Notes: generated from the letters alone by a model not told the origin. A stretch of 6,206 nucleotides of DNA from JAAYUK01 sp035319145 (GCA_035319145.1 DATHDH010000198.1:1-6206); one strand, 5' to 3'. Positions 1 to 6,206 are shown, numbered from the stretch's first letter. A program made the numbers and translations.

Positions 1-850
1 AATGCCAAAGCCCCTTCTGTTCCCCGAAGTCAATCAGCTGCCGGATTTCATCGAGCATATAGCTGCAGGCCTCTGCGAAGCAGCGCTGACCGACGGAAAC
101 AGTGGGGGATTTGAGCGTCGAGCCTCCGAGATTTGTCCATGCCTGCCTGAGAACGCGGTTCCCTCGCGCATCGTCAGGGGTGTCGAAGTGCAGCATCGAC
201 AGGACGACCCTTCCGCTGCCGAACATCCCTTCGATAACCGCCGGTTCTCCTGTGAGCCGCGCTGGGTTCAGATTAATCCCATAATCAGCCTCCAGCTCCG
301 CCCATGCCGCGTCGGAAAAGACGCTGCCGACGCGAATATCCGAACTGAACGCTTCAGGCAGCGCTGCATCATACCGAGCAAGAATCTGAATTTCAGGGTC
401 GGATATCTGCAGTTGAGACGGCCACCAGGCCCAGAACGTAGGCTTGTAGATGCCGCTCCAAATGGGATGCTCGTCGACATGGCACGTAATGGGTCCGCTG
501 AAGCTCGGAACGCGCAACTGTGTGGCGACGCGCTCGGCGGCAAGCAGTCCTATGCCGTCCCGGGTCGCCAATCCAGCTCCCCCGCATATGCCGAAGTAGT
601 TTCCGCCGCTGCGGACAAAGCTGCGGATCGCTTCAGCCCCCGCAACGCCGAGGGCCTTTGATTTGTTCGAGGCCCATCCGCCGGGAATGAAGAGCAATTT
701 GTGCCCCTCAAGCGCACCGCCGCGGATATCGGCAGCGCTCAGCAGGTTGAATGAGAGGCCCTTCTGCTTGAGCGCCCTCAGGGCAATGAGCCCCCAGAGG
801 TGCGACTCATCCCAAAGCACGGCGGCTGTTATTCTGTCAGGTGAGCTCAT
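1..850 (-). CDS. BPL_N-like class I glutamine amidotransferase-fold protein (3' end outside window)
   Basis: An open frame without any stop runs from an ATG at 850 off the left edge, giving 283 visible residues. It resembles proteins with the biotin-protein-ligase N-terminal (BPL_N) domain, a class I glutamine amidotransferase-like fold. An early strand ends in FIPGGWAS (54-61). A nucleophile elbow YFGICGGAGLA (85-95) places the candidate catalytic Cys at 89. A later RVVLSMLHFDTP (214-225) supplies a candidate His221 and an acidic Asp223 where classical enzymes have His-x-Glu. Beyond about 255 it continues as a helical-looking extension. No signal peptide or membrane segment is visible, so it is probably cytoplasmic. 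The start overlaps the end of cbiGH by 14 bases and has its own Shine-Dalgarno, so co-translation is likely. The substrate is unknown. A role in corrinoid metabolism rests only on position, and a general amidotransferase or hydrolase remains possible. Confidence 0.75.
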   Translation of the reverse strand, partial: MSSPDRITAAVLWDESHLWGLIALRALKQKGLSFNLLSAADIRGGALEGHKLLFIPGGWASNKSKALGVAGAEAIRSFVRSGGNYFGICGGAGLATRDGIGLLAAERVATQLRVPSFSGPITCHVDEHPIWSGIYKPTFWAWWPSQLQISDPEIQILARYDAALPEAFSSDIRVGSVFSDAAWAELEADYGINLNPARLTGEPAVIEGMFGSGRVVLSMLHFDTPDDARGNRVLRQAWTNLGGSTLKSPTVSVGQRCFAEACSYMLDEIRQLIDFGEQKGLWH

Positions 851-2561
851 ACTTATCTCCGTATCCGCGCGGTGTAATCATCCTGCCCTTCCACGCGAAG
901 GTTTTTGAGTTGCCGATAACGACAATGGTCTGCATATCGACGTCGTCAAACGGAATCGTCCCAAGAGAAACGAGATCGACATGCTGGTTCGCACGCATGG
1001 CCGCCCTGACTATGCCTACCGGGGTCGCGTCATTGCGATAGCGGCCAATGATTTCAACCGCTTGTTTGAGTTGCGCGGGCCGCCCCTTGCTCTTTGGATT
1101 GTAGAGCGCAATCACAAAGTCAGCCGAAGCAGCCGCCTTCAGTCTTTTTTCGATGACGGCCCACGGAGTGAGGCGGTCCGAAAGAGAGACGACAGAAAAG
1201 TCATGCATCAGCGGAGCGCCGAGCAGGGCTGCGGCGGCATTAAGTGCGGAGACGCCGGGAATAACACGGACACGGAGATCAAACTTGTCGGGATCTTTTG
1301 CCTTCAGCAGTTCGAAGATAAGGCCTGACATGGCGTAAATTCCGGGGTCACCGCCGCTGATGACAGCAACATGCCTGCCCTGTAATGCACAGTTGATCGC
1401 TTCCATGCCGCGCTCGACCTCATGCGTCATCCCGGTTTCGATAACCTCCTTGGTCGCGAGCAGCGGGCGGATCTGTTCAACATATGAAGAATATCCGACG
1501 ACGAGATCGGCATTTAACAGCGCCGCCCTCGCCGCAGCGGTCATGTGCGCCGGGACTCCCGGTCCGATCCCTATAATTGAAAGAGAGCCGATCCTTTGTG
1601 CCTTCGGGACCATGCGGGCAACCGCCACGGTGACATTCGGGAATGCAAGCTTTTCGATGAGCAGCCATTCGGCCCCTGCCGCAAGCAATGCCGCCGGGTG
1701 AGAAACCGCATGTGCGCCAGTCGCCTTGAATACGGTCTCGGAACGGCCGATGTTCGGCACTGCATTCAATTCATTTGCCGAAAAAGAGACGATGGGAATG
1801 TTGTGGCGGGCGCTGAACGAGACGAGCCCCGGCTCCCCGGCTTTGCGATGTATGGTCGCAACGCTCAGGATGGACTCAAACGCAAAGCAACCGGTCTTGA
1901 GCGCCGAGCGGATTGCCGCTTCGATATCCTCCTCGGGCGTGCCGCTGTTGCACCCGAGCCCGATGACGAGATCTTTAGGCCGGAGGATCAACTGGCCGGG
2001 CGAAGGCGGGGTCCTAAAGCTCCTGTCGGAAATAATGACATCAGCCTGACCGTACTCGGGTATGCAGTAAAATTCCGGCGGCATGTCGAGGTCAATATCG
2101 GAAAAGACTCTCAGGCGATGCTCGTTGACCAGACGCGTCATTACTGGCGGCAGAATTTCAGGATTTTCGATGATGAGCCCTTTACTGCGTGCCCAGATAT
2201 CGAGCGCGGGCAGTCCGGCAACGTCCGATGCAGTGGTAATCACCGGGGTTGCATCAAGCGCAGCGGCCAATATCCTGGCCAGTGCATTGGCGCCGCCGAG
2301 GTGCCCGCCGACCAAGCTGATTACATGGTTCCCGCTATCGTCGATAACAACCACCGCGGGATCGCTCTTCTTATTGTCCAGAAGCGGCGCTATCGTTCTG
2401 ACAACGATTCCGGTCGCCATGATAAAGACGAGTTGCGTCCCGGTAGTCCAGCGCCTCTTGACCGCGGGTGCGCTGAAGCGCACGGCCTCGCTGCCCTCAA
2501 TCCGGCTGCAGATCTGCGTTGCCAGCTCTTTGGCCGCTCTAGTTATGTAGAAAACAGTCAT
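837..2561 (-). CDS. cbiGH: Fused cobalt-precorrin-5A hydrolase (CbiG) / cobalt-precorrin-3 C17-methyltransferase (CbiH)
   Basis: This 574-residue protein carries two cytoplasmic enzymes of anaerobic cobalamin synthesis. Residues 1 to about 322 are CbiG, which opens the delta-lactone of cobalt-precorrin-5A and releases a two-carbon unit as acetaldehyde. Signs are MATGIVVRTIAPLLD (48-62), SLVGGHLGGAN (82-92) and the CbiG_C start VIGLGCNSGT (199-208). Residues about 326-574 are CbiH, an S-adenosylmethionine-dependent tetrapyrrole methylase that methylates C17 and contracts the ring. Signs are IIGIGPG (329-335), ISGGDPGIYAMSG (401-413), VIPGVSALNAAAALLGAP (433-450), ALYNPKSKGR (485-494) and GIVRAAMR (516-523). 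The ATG at 2561 is chosen because TVFYITRAAKELA matches a typical CbiG N-terminus. An in-frame GTG at 2600 would add 13 residues that look unlike the family. No clear Shine-Dalgarno precedes 2561, so initiation probably depends on translation of the overlapping small ORF. Such CbiG-CbiH fusions are known. Both halves look complete. Confidence 0.95.
   Translation of the reverse strand: MTVFYITRAAKELATQICSRIEGSEAVRFSAPAVKRRWTTGTQLVFIMATGIVVRTIAPLLDNKKSDPAVVVIDDSGNHVISLVGGHLGGANALARILAAALDATPVITTASDVAGLPALDIWARSKGLIIENPEILPPVMTRLVNEHRLRVFSDIDLDMPPEFYCIPEYGQADVIISDRSFRTPPSPGQLILRPKDLVIGLGCNSGTPEEDIEAAIRSALKTGCFAFESILSVATIHRKAGEPGLVSFSARHNIPIVSFSANELNAVPNIGRSETVFKATGAHAVSHPAALLAAGAEWLLIEKLAFPNVTVAVARMVPKAQRIGSLSIIGIGPGVPAHMTAAARAALLNADLVVGYSSYVEQIRPLLATKEVIETGMTHEVERGMEAINCALQGRHVAVISGGDPGIYAMSGLIFELLKAKDPDKFDLRVRVIPGVSALNAAAALLGAPLMHDFSVVSLSDRLTPWAVIEKRLKAAASADFVIALYNPKSKGRPAQLKQAVEIIGRYRNDATPVGIVRAAMRANQHVDLVSLGTIPFDDVDMQTIVVIGNSKTFAWKGRMITPRGYGDKYELT
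857..860 (-). promoter_or_regulatory. Ribosome binding site of the BPL_N-like gene
   Basis: GGAG lies six bases upstream of the ATG at 850, inside the last codons of cbiGH. It supports 850 as the true start and the 14-base overlap with cbiGH. Confidence 0.6.
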
Positions 2562-2694
2562 CACGGGTTGAATGCATAAGTATACCAGAGCGTACGTCAC
2601 AGGCGGAATTCTTCGCCGACGGCGCCGAAAGCGCTGCGGTTCCCGCAGTTAGGAGGAACGTAAGGCAAAGAACAAACAGAACAGACTTTCTCAT
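2539..2694 (-). CDS. Small putative exported peptide (51 aa) or translational leader of cbiGH
   Basis: I do not recognise this ORF. It encodes 51 residues. The first part is a textbook Sec signal: basic MRKS, then a hydrophobic core VLFVLCLTFLLTAGTAA (5-21), with possible cleavage after Ala21 or Ala24. The residues before Cys10 (FVL) do not form a lipobox, so it is not an obvious lipoprotein. The remaining piece is about 27 residues with two cysteines (Cys32, Cys47). An AAGGAGG box stands seven bases before the ATG, the best ribosome binding site in the window together with that of the rhodanese gene. The gene starts 46 bases after chrA, and its 3' end overlaps the cbiGH start at 2561 by 23 bases. 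It may be a genuine secreted peptide, a leader that couples translation to cbiGH, or the truncated front of a larger exported protein. Its strong start favours translation; its function is open. Confidence 0.5.
   Translation of the reverse strand: MRKSVLFVLCLTFLLTAGTAALSAPSAKNSACDVRSGILMHSTRDDCFLHN
2614..2648 (-). repeat. Two short inverted repeats inside the small ORF
   Basis: A perfect 6-base stem, CTGCGG (2634-2639) with CCGCAG (2643-2648), encloses a 3-base loop. Nine bases or so away, CGCCG (2614-2618) and CGGCG (2620-2624) form a 5-base inverted repeat around one base. No T-run follows on either strand, so this is not an intrinsic terminator. It could form structure in the mRNA just upstream of the cbiGH start, or be chance in GC-rich coding sequence. 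Confidence 0.3.
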
Positions 2695-2701
2695 CAAGTA
2701 T

Positions 2702-2708
2702 CCTCCTT
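2702..2708 (-). promoter_or_regulatory. Strong ribosome binding site of the 51-aa ORF
   Basis: AAGGAGG lies seven bases upstream of the ATG at 2694 in the 46-base gap after chrA. It is much stronger than anything near the cbiGH starts at 2561 or 2600. It indicates that ribosomes load here first and may reach cbiGH by reinitiation. Confidence 0.7.
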
Positions 2709-2740
2709 CAATAATGAATAATCAATGCGAACGAATCGAC

Positions 2741-4048
2741 TCAAGGAAGCATCATTTTCCAGACAAATCCTGCAACGGCCGATCCGACTATGACCGGAAT
2801 CATGGGCCAGTGGCGGCACTGCAGGCCATAAAACGTGACGGCCGCCACTATCAGCGCATACCAGTCGAACACTCCCTTTTCCGGCATCAGTGCATGCCAG
2901 GTGAAGGTGATGCCGAGATTCAGGACGACACCGACTACTGAGGCGGTTACGGCGGCCAGGGCAGTTGAGAGTACGGCATTTTTCCTCAGAACTTCAATGT
3001 AGGGTGCAAACAGCAGAATCATGAGAAAGGAAGGCACGAAGGTTACCCAGGTCGTCAGCAATCCGCCGAGCAGTCCGGCAAGCCCCGGTGATAGAGGCCC
3101 CGGATTAAGGTAAGCCGCAAGGTACCCGACAAACTGGTTCACCATGATAAGCGGCCCCGGCGTTGTTTCTGCCAGCGCTAACGCATCCATCATCTGATCC
3201 GGCCTGAGCCAGCCGAACTGCTGAACTGCCGCCTGTCCGACAAAGGCGAGCACTGCATATGCTCCTCCGAAGGTGACCATCGCAGCGGTGCTGAAGAGCA
3301 GGCCGAGTTCCAGGAGAATTCCGTTGTCCTTCCAGAGCAAGAGGATAACAAGAGGCGCCACCCACAGTGACAGCCAGACAACTAACGTTTTGGCCGCCGG
3401 CTGCCAGCCCGTCATCCGCATCTGAGCTGAAAGCCCTCCAATCAAAGTCTGGGAGTCACCCTGCGATGAAGCGGCGCTACCGAATATCTGCGGTGAGACA
3501 TGGCGTGCAGCGAATCCGATGAGGGCAGCGCCGAAAACAATGATCGGAAACGGCACCGAAAAGACGAAGATGGCAATAAATGAAACAGCGGCGAGTAATA
3601 CGAAGAACCAGTTTTTCAGCGCTTTTTTCGCTATCCTGAGCACTGCCTCGGCTACGATTGCGACAACAGCAGGTTTTAGTCCATAAAGCAAAGCTGCAAT
3701 TGCCGGGATCTCCCCCATTGCGGCATAAAGCCACGACAGTCCGAGCAGAATGAATATCGACGGGAGCACAAAGAGCGTTCCGGCAACGACGCCTCCCCAT
3801 GTCTTATGCAGCAGCCATCCGATGTATATACAGAGCTGCTGCGCCTCCGGGCCGGGGAGGAGCATGCAGAAATTCAGCGCCTGCAGGAAGTGATTTTCGG
3901 AAATCCATTTCCGTTTTTCGACAAGCTCCTTGTGCAAAATGGCAATCTGCCCAGTCGGCCCGCCGAAGCTGATGAAGCCGAGCTTCAACCACCAGAGAAA
4001 GGCCTCCCGGAATGAAATGGAATGAGGTTTGTCAGGCGTTTCATTCAT
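2741..4048 (-). CDS. chrA: ChrA chromate efflux transporter (two-domain CHR family)
   Basis: This inner-membrane protein of 435 residues is the long, two-domain form of the CHR family, which exports chromate and so lowers its cytoplasmic level. Each half carries the family signature. The first half has FGGPTGQ (28-34) followed by a CMLLPGPEAQQ segment (61-71). The second has FGGAYAVL (260-267) followed by AETTPGPL (293-300). Many hydrophobic helices lie between them, and the halves are joined by a polar linker at about 185-220. Length is normal and nothing is truncated. The start is chosen at the second of two adjacent ATGs (4048), because an AGAGG box lies six bases before it but only three before the ATG at 4051; using 4051 would add one Met. 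The gene follows chrB after 12 bases, consistent with one transcript. Some CHR proteins act on other oxyanions or are of unknown specificity, so chromate is inferred from family and from the chrB neighbour. Confidence 0.95.
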   Translation of the reverse strand: MNETPDKPHSISFREAFLWWLKLGFISFGGPTGQIAILHKELVEKRKWISENHFLQALNFCMLLPGPEAQQLCIYIGWLLHKTWGGVVAGTLFVLPSIFILLGLSWLYAAMGEIPAIAALLYGLKPAVVAIVAEAVLRIAKKALKNWFFVLLAAVSFIAIFVFSVPFPIIVFGAALIGFAARHVSPQIFGSAASSQGDSQTLIGGLSAQMRMTGWQPAAKTLVVWLSLWVAPLVILLLWKDNGILLELGLLFSTAAMVTFGGAYAVLAFVGQAAVQQFGWLRPDQMMDALALAETTPGPLIMVNQFVGYLAAYLNPGPLSPGLAGLLGGLLTTWVTFVPSFLMILLFAPYIEVLRKNAVLSTALAAVTASVVGVVLNLGITFTWHALMPEKGVFDWYALIVAAVTFYGLQCRHWPMIPVIVGSAVAGFVWKMMLP

Positions 4049-4060
4049 CATAGACCTCTC

Positions 4061-5062
4061 TCAACTGGTCTGCGAGGCATACAACATCCCGAAAACAGCA
4101 ATGCCTTTTTCGAGCGCCTCGTCATCATTCTTCGCCGTTTTTCGTATGCCGGTCAGCAATTCCTCAATCCCGCGAGCCTCGGGGGCGGCATAACGCCCGT
4201 CCTTGATGTCAAGCTCATGAACGATCTCCGCAATTTTTTTCAGTGGTCGCTGCTTTAAGCCGAAGGCCTTCATAAGAACCTCAAAGGTGCAGAGATCCTC
4301 ATGGTGCGTGAACTCGCCTCCGTTCACATCAAACAGAAGGCTGCCGGCATTGGGCTTGCCGGTCTCGCTGATGAATGCGAAGCGCGCATCCGGGTCTATG
4401 AAGCGCCGGATGAGCCAGGCTGACGCCATGCGATCGACAAACGGACGAGACCGGGTTGCCCATGTGCGGCCTCGATACCCGGCGGCATCTTTCGGTTCAA
4501 TGCCCTTTGTGCTTACGGGGGTCTTGCCGTGGGATGCCTCGTCGAGCTGCTTTGCCAGAGTGCCAAGCCGCAACGCAAAGGCTTTGCCTTGCTCTGAAGT
4601 GAAAAAATCCACAGCTGCAATATCTTTATATGCCTTTTCGATCTTGCGGAATGCGGTCAGCAGTTCCTCCGGGGTAACGGCCTTGCCTCCCTTCAACATG
4701 CTGCCGAGTTTTTGTTCAAGAATATGCAATCCCTTGCCGGCCTGTTCATATGCCCTGCCGCGTTCCGCATTAAACAGGGAGATAATCTCCTCATTGCCCA
4801 TCGTCTCAACAGAAGGCGCTTTCACATATGCGGCATCTCCTCCCATGGCCAGGACGTCGGCAGTCAGCGCCTGCAGCATTGCCTCACGAATCTCGGAGTA
4901 GGGCAAAAGGTAGACCGCTCCCTTGAAGTGAAGCGCGCCTTCCTGCATGAGCTTGCGCCAAACCTTCATGCGCTTGCTAACCGGACGAGACGGCACGGTA
5001 GAAAAAAAGAGCAGCCACGAAACTGCTTTAGCTATCGCGCGTACCGAGGGGTTCCTAATCAT
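4061..5062 (-). CDS. chrB: ChrB chromate resistance protein
   Basis: This 333-residue soluble protein is the usual partner of ChrA. Residues about 14-175 match the ChrB N-terminal region, beginning with WLLFFSTVPS (16-25) and GAVYLLPY (48-55) and continuing as a charged helical stretch. Residues about 199-305 are the C-terminal chromate-resistance domain: TWATRSRPFVDRMASAWLIRR (200-220 in outline), LLFDVNGGEF (242-251), THHEDLCTFE (252-261) and ELDIKDGRYAAPEARGI (283-299). The His, Cys and Asp residues in these blocks suggest a metal or oxyanion site. Characterised ChrB proteins have been described as chromate-responsive regulators or as needed for full resistance; which applies here is not shown. 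The start at 5062 forms an ATGA overlap with the rhodanese stop and has AAGGGG seven bases upstream. An ATG at 5089 in the same frame would add nine residues but has a poorly spaced ribosome site. The length is close to that of known ChrB. Confidence 0.93.
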   Translation of the reverse strand: MIRNPSVRAIAKAVSWLLFFSTVPSRPVSKRMKVWRKLMQEGALHFKGAVYLLPYSEIREAMLQALTADVLAMGGDAAYVKAPSVETMGNEEIISLFNAERGRAYEQAGKGLHILEQKLGSMLKGGKAVTPEELLTAFRKIEKAYKDIAAVDFFTSEQGKAFALRLGTLAKQLDEASHGKTPVSTKGIEPKDAAGYRGRTWATRSRPFVDRMASAWLIRRFIDPDARFAFISETGKPNAGSLLFDVNGGEFTHHEDLCTFEVLMKAFGLKQRPLKKIAEIVHELDIKDGRYAAPEARGIEELLTGIRKTAKNDDEALEKGIAVFGMLYASQTS

Positions 5063-5364
5063 TTGGCGGCCCCTTCCTCCTTGGTCCATGCCTCAATGCC
5101 GCCCTCGATATAGCGGGCATGGATTCCTTTTTCTGCGAGGGAATCACGAACGCTGTTACTGACCGAACCTCCCCGTGTGCAGTAAATAACAATGTCGCGA
5201 TCTTTTGGAAGGGCATCGGCCCACTTGTCAACCGTTTCAGGCTGCCTGCGGAGCGCATCTTTGATCTTTCCGGGGCCCGCCAGAAAGTCCGATTCGCGCC
5301 GCACATCAATGATGACGGCGTCCTTCAAATGCTTCACATCTTTTGGTTTGATTGTGCGCTCCAT
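5059..5364 (-). CDS. Single-domain rhodanese-like sulfurtransferase
   Basis: This cytoplasmic protein of 101 residues is one rhodanese domain. Early AVIIDVRRESDF (16-27) is the family's D-V-R segment. The active-site loop is VIYCTRGGSVSN (59-70) with candidate nucleophile Cys62, which would carry a persulfide. YIEGGIEAW (85-93) is the usual closing motif. It has no signal peptide or membrane segment. The ATG at 5364 is preferred over an in-frame ATG at 5388, because a GGGAGG box lies seven bases upstream of 5364 and the domain needs no extra residues. It overlaps chrB by four bases (ATGA), so the two are probably made in matched amounts. Rhodanese domains are also found fused to the ChrB C-terminal domain in some proteins, which supports a joint role. 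The sulfur acceptor and link to chromate detoxification are inferred, not shown. Confidence 0.93.
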   Translation of the reverse strand: MERTIKPKDVKHLKDAVIIDVRRESDFLAGPGKIKDALRRQPETVDKWADALPKDRDIVIYCTRGGSVSNSVRDSLAEKGIHARYIEGGIEAWTKEEGAAK

Positions 5365-5371
5365 CTGAATA

Positions 5372-5377
5372 CCTCCC
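5372..5377 (-). promoter_or_regulatory. Ribosome binding site that sets the rhodanese start
   Basis: GGGAGG lies seven bases before the ATG at 5364 and downstream of the alternative ATG at 5388. It therefore favours the shorter 101-residue protein. Confidence 0.7.
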
Positions 5378-5406
5378 GTGTTATCCATTTCATGATGATC
5401 TCACCC

Positions 5407-6206
5407 TTATCTGATGCAGATTCCAAAGGCCTCGCCTTCACGCTTTCCGAAAGCCAATACCCCTTTCCCCATGAAGATGAGAAAGCAAAACGCGATGATT
5501 GCGAGAAGCGATGCGGCTGCAGCAAAGGCGTAGCCGAATCCGAAGCCGCCCGCGACAAAGCCTGCGACAACCGGCCCGCTGGTATGGCCGATATCCATGA
5601 TGGAGCCGAGCATACCCATGGCTGAACCGCGCTCTTCGCAGCGGCTTGCATCGGCAATAAAGGCCGATGTCGCCGAGGTGACGACGGACAGGCAGAGCCC
5701 GAAGAGTATGCTCGCCGCAAGCATTGCGCCGAATGAGCTTGCGAGACTGAAGAGGGCCATGCAGAGGGCGCCTAGAAGCGCGCCGTAGAAAATCTGCGGC
5801 TTCCGGCCGTGCCGATCCGAAAAGCGGCCCATGACCGGCTTGGTCAGTGCCAGCGTGATCACCTGCGCCGAGAGCATAAGGCCGACGGCCGTGGTGCCTA
5901 TGCCGGCCTGCTGCGCGGCGAGCGGGACAAATGTCTCAAAGGTGCCGTATGCGAAGAGGATGGCGGCCTCGACAACACTCGTAATGATAATCGTTCGCGA
6001 CGAGAGCACCGTCACGAACGCCCGCCTGATTTGGGGCCAGTCTCTCGGTGCCCCGCGGTGCTCCTCAACCCGAGGGATGCGCAAGCTAATAACAAGGGTG
6101 ATCAGACCCATTGCGCCGCAGACCAGATAAACTGCCTGAAAGCGCATGTCGCCGAGCACAAGAACGGCGCTCAGAATGGTTCCCCCTACAATCGGTGCGC
6201 AGAATC
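5407..6206 (-). CDS. Major facilitator superfamily transporter (5' end outside window)
   Basis: The visible 265 residues run from the end of transmembrane helix 5 to the C-terminus. The fragment opens with APIVGGTIL (3-11), which fits the helix-5 motif of MFS antiporters. Helix 6 lies at about 26-43. After a charged central loop come helices 7 to 12. The motif between helices 8 and 9, GRFSDRHGRKPQ (126-137), is the typical MFS motif A copy of the second half. A second antiporter-like segment, MGMLGSIMDIGHTSGPVVAG (196-215), forms helix 11. Any start codon inside the window, such as the GTG at 6159, would remove helix 5, so the true start lies beyond 6206. The stop is 42 bases upstream of the rhodanese gene with no terminator between, so the genes are probably co-transcribed. 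The substrate cannot be read from the sequence; drug or anion efflux are both possible. Confidence 0.92.
   Translation of the reverse strand, partial: FCAPIVGGTILSAVLVLGDMRFQAVYLVCGAMGLITLVISLRIPRVEEHRGAPRDWPQIRRAFVTVLSSRTIIITSVVEAAILFAYGTFETFVPLAAQQAGIGTTAVGLMLSAQVITLALTKPVMGRFSDRHGRKPQIFYGALLGALCMALFSLASSFGAMLAASILFGLCLSVVTSATSAFIADASRCEERGSAMGMLGSIMDIGHTSGPVVAGFVAGGFGFGYAFAAAASLLAIIAFCFLIFMGKGVLAFGKREGEAFGICIR

Noticed and set aside
2..661. Plus-strand frame of 219 codons at the left edge
   Set aside because: It lies opposite the BPL_N-like gene, whose frame is open over 283 codons with a nucleophile-elbow motif and a good ribosome site. The plus-strand product shows no domain.
1596..2579. 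Long plus-strand frame of 327 codons opposite cbiGH
   Set aside because: The minus strand here carries strong CbiG and CbiH motifs throughout. The plus-strand product is rich in Arg, Cys and His without any recognisable domain, as expected of an antisense shadow.
2600..2600. GTG at 2600 as the cbiGH start
   Set aside because: It adds 13 residues (start TYALVYLCIQPV) outside the CbiG family pattern and lies inside the small ORF. The ATG at 2561 begins exactly where CbiG similarity begins, though it too lacks a Shine-Dalgarno.
2695..2740. Cobalamin riboswitch or promoter ahead of the cobalamin genes
   Set aside because: The gap is only 46 bases, far too short for a B12 riboswitch. Its AT-rich run has no convincing -35/-10 pair at a distance that would leave a leader.
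4287..4901. Plus-strand frame of 204 codons opposite chrB
   Set aside because: Low-complexity Ser/Ala/Arg composition with no ribosome site or motif, antisense to clear ChrB domains.
5334..5393. Mini-ORF of 19 codons (MKWITREVF...) between the MFS and rhodanese genes
   Set aside because: Only a weak ribosome site precedes it, it has no signal sequence or motif, and the good GGGAGG box nearby serves the rhodanese start instead.
6157..6159. GTG at 6159 as the start of the MFS gene
   Set aside because: The frame stays open to the window edge, and the upstream codons encode the helix-5 APIVGG motif. The protein would otherwise lack its entire first half.

Overview
The window holds seven genes, all on the minus strand. 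They are packed head to tail with gaps of at most 46 bases or with short overlaps. Two genes run off the ends: the MFS transporter at the right edge has lost its start, and the BPL_N-like gene at the left edge has lost its stop. In transcription order (right to left) they are: MFS transporter, rhodanese sulfurtransferase, ChrB, ChrA chromate transporter, a 51-residue putative exported peptide, a CbiG-CbiH fusion of the cobalamin pathway, and a class I glutamine-amidotransferase-like protein of the BPL_N type. I saw no rRNA, tRNA, CRISPR array, insertion sequence, intrinsic terminator or riboswitch, and no gene-free stretch over 300 bases.

The right half (4048-6206) reads as a chromate or oxyanion resistance module. 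ChrA is a full-length two-domain CHR efflux protein. ChrB is its usual partner, with an N-terminal ChrB_N region and a C-terminal chromate-resistance domain. The rhodanese gene overlaps chrB by the ATGA form of stop-start coupling, and the MFS gene ends 42 bases before the rhodanese gene. The left half (1-2561) belongs to corrin-ring biosynthesis. The CbiG half opens the ring lactone of cobalt-precorrin-5A, and the CbiH half makes the C17 methylation and ring contraction. CbiG marks the anaerobic, early-cobalt route. The BPL_N-like gene starts inside the last codons of cbiGH and is probably translationally coupled to it.

A short ORF with a very strong Shine-Dalgarno and a Sec-type signal sequence sits at the seam between the two halves and overlaps the cbiGH start. 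It is the least explained element here. It may be a real small secreted peptide, a translational leader for cbiGH, or the stump of a larger exported gene left by the junction.

The organism is a bacterium with moderately GC-rich DNA, canonical GGAGG-type ribosome binding sites and an anaerobic cobalamin pathway. This would suit an anaerobic or facultative lineage such as Desulfobacterota or Nitrospirota, but the sequence alone does not fix the taxon.
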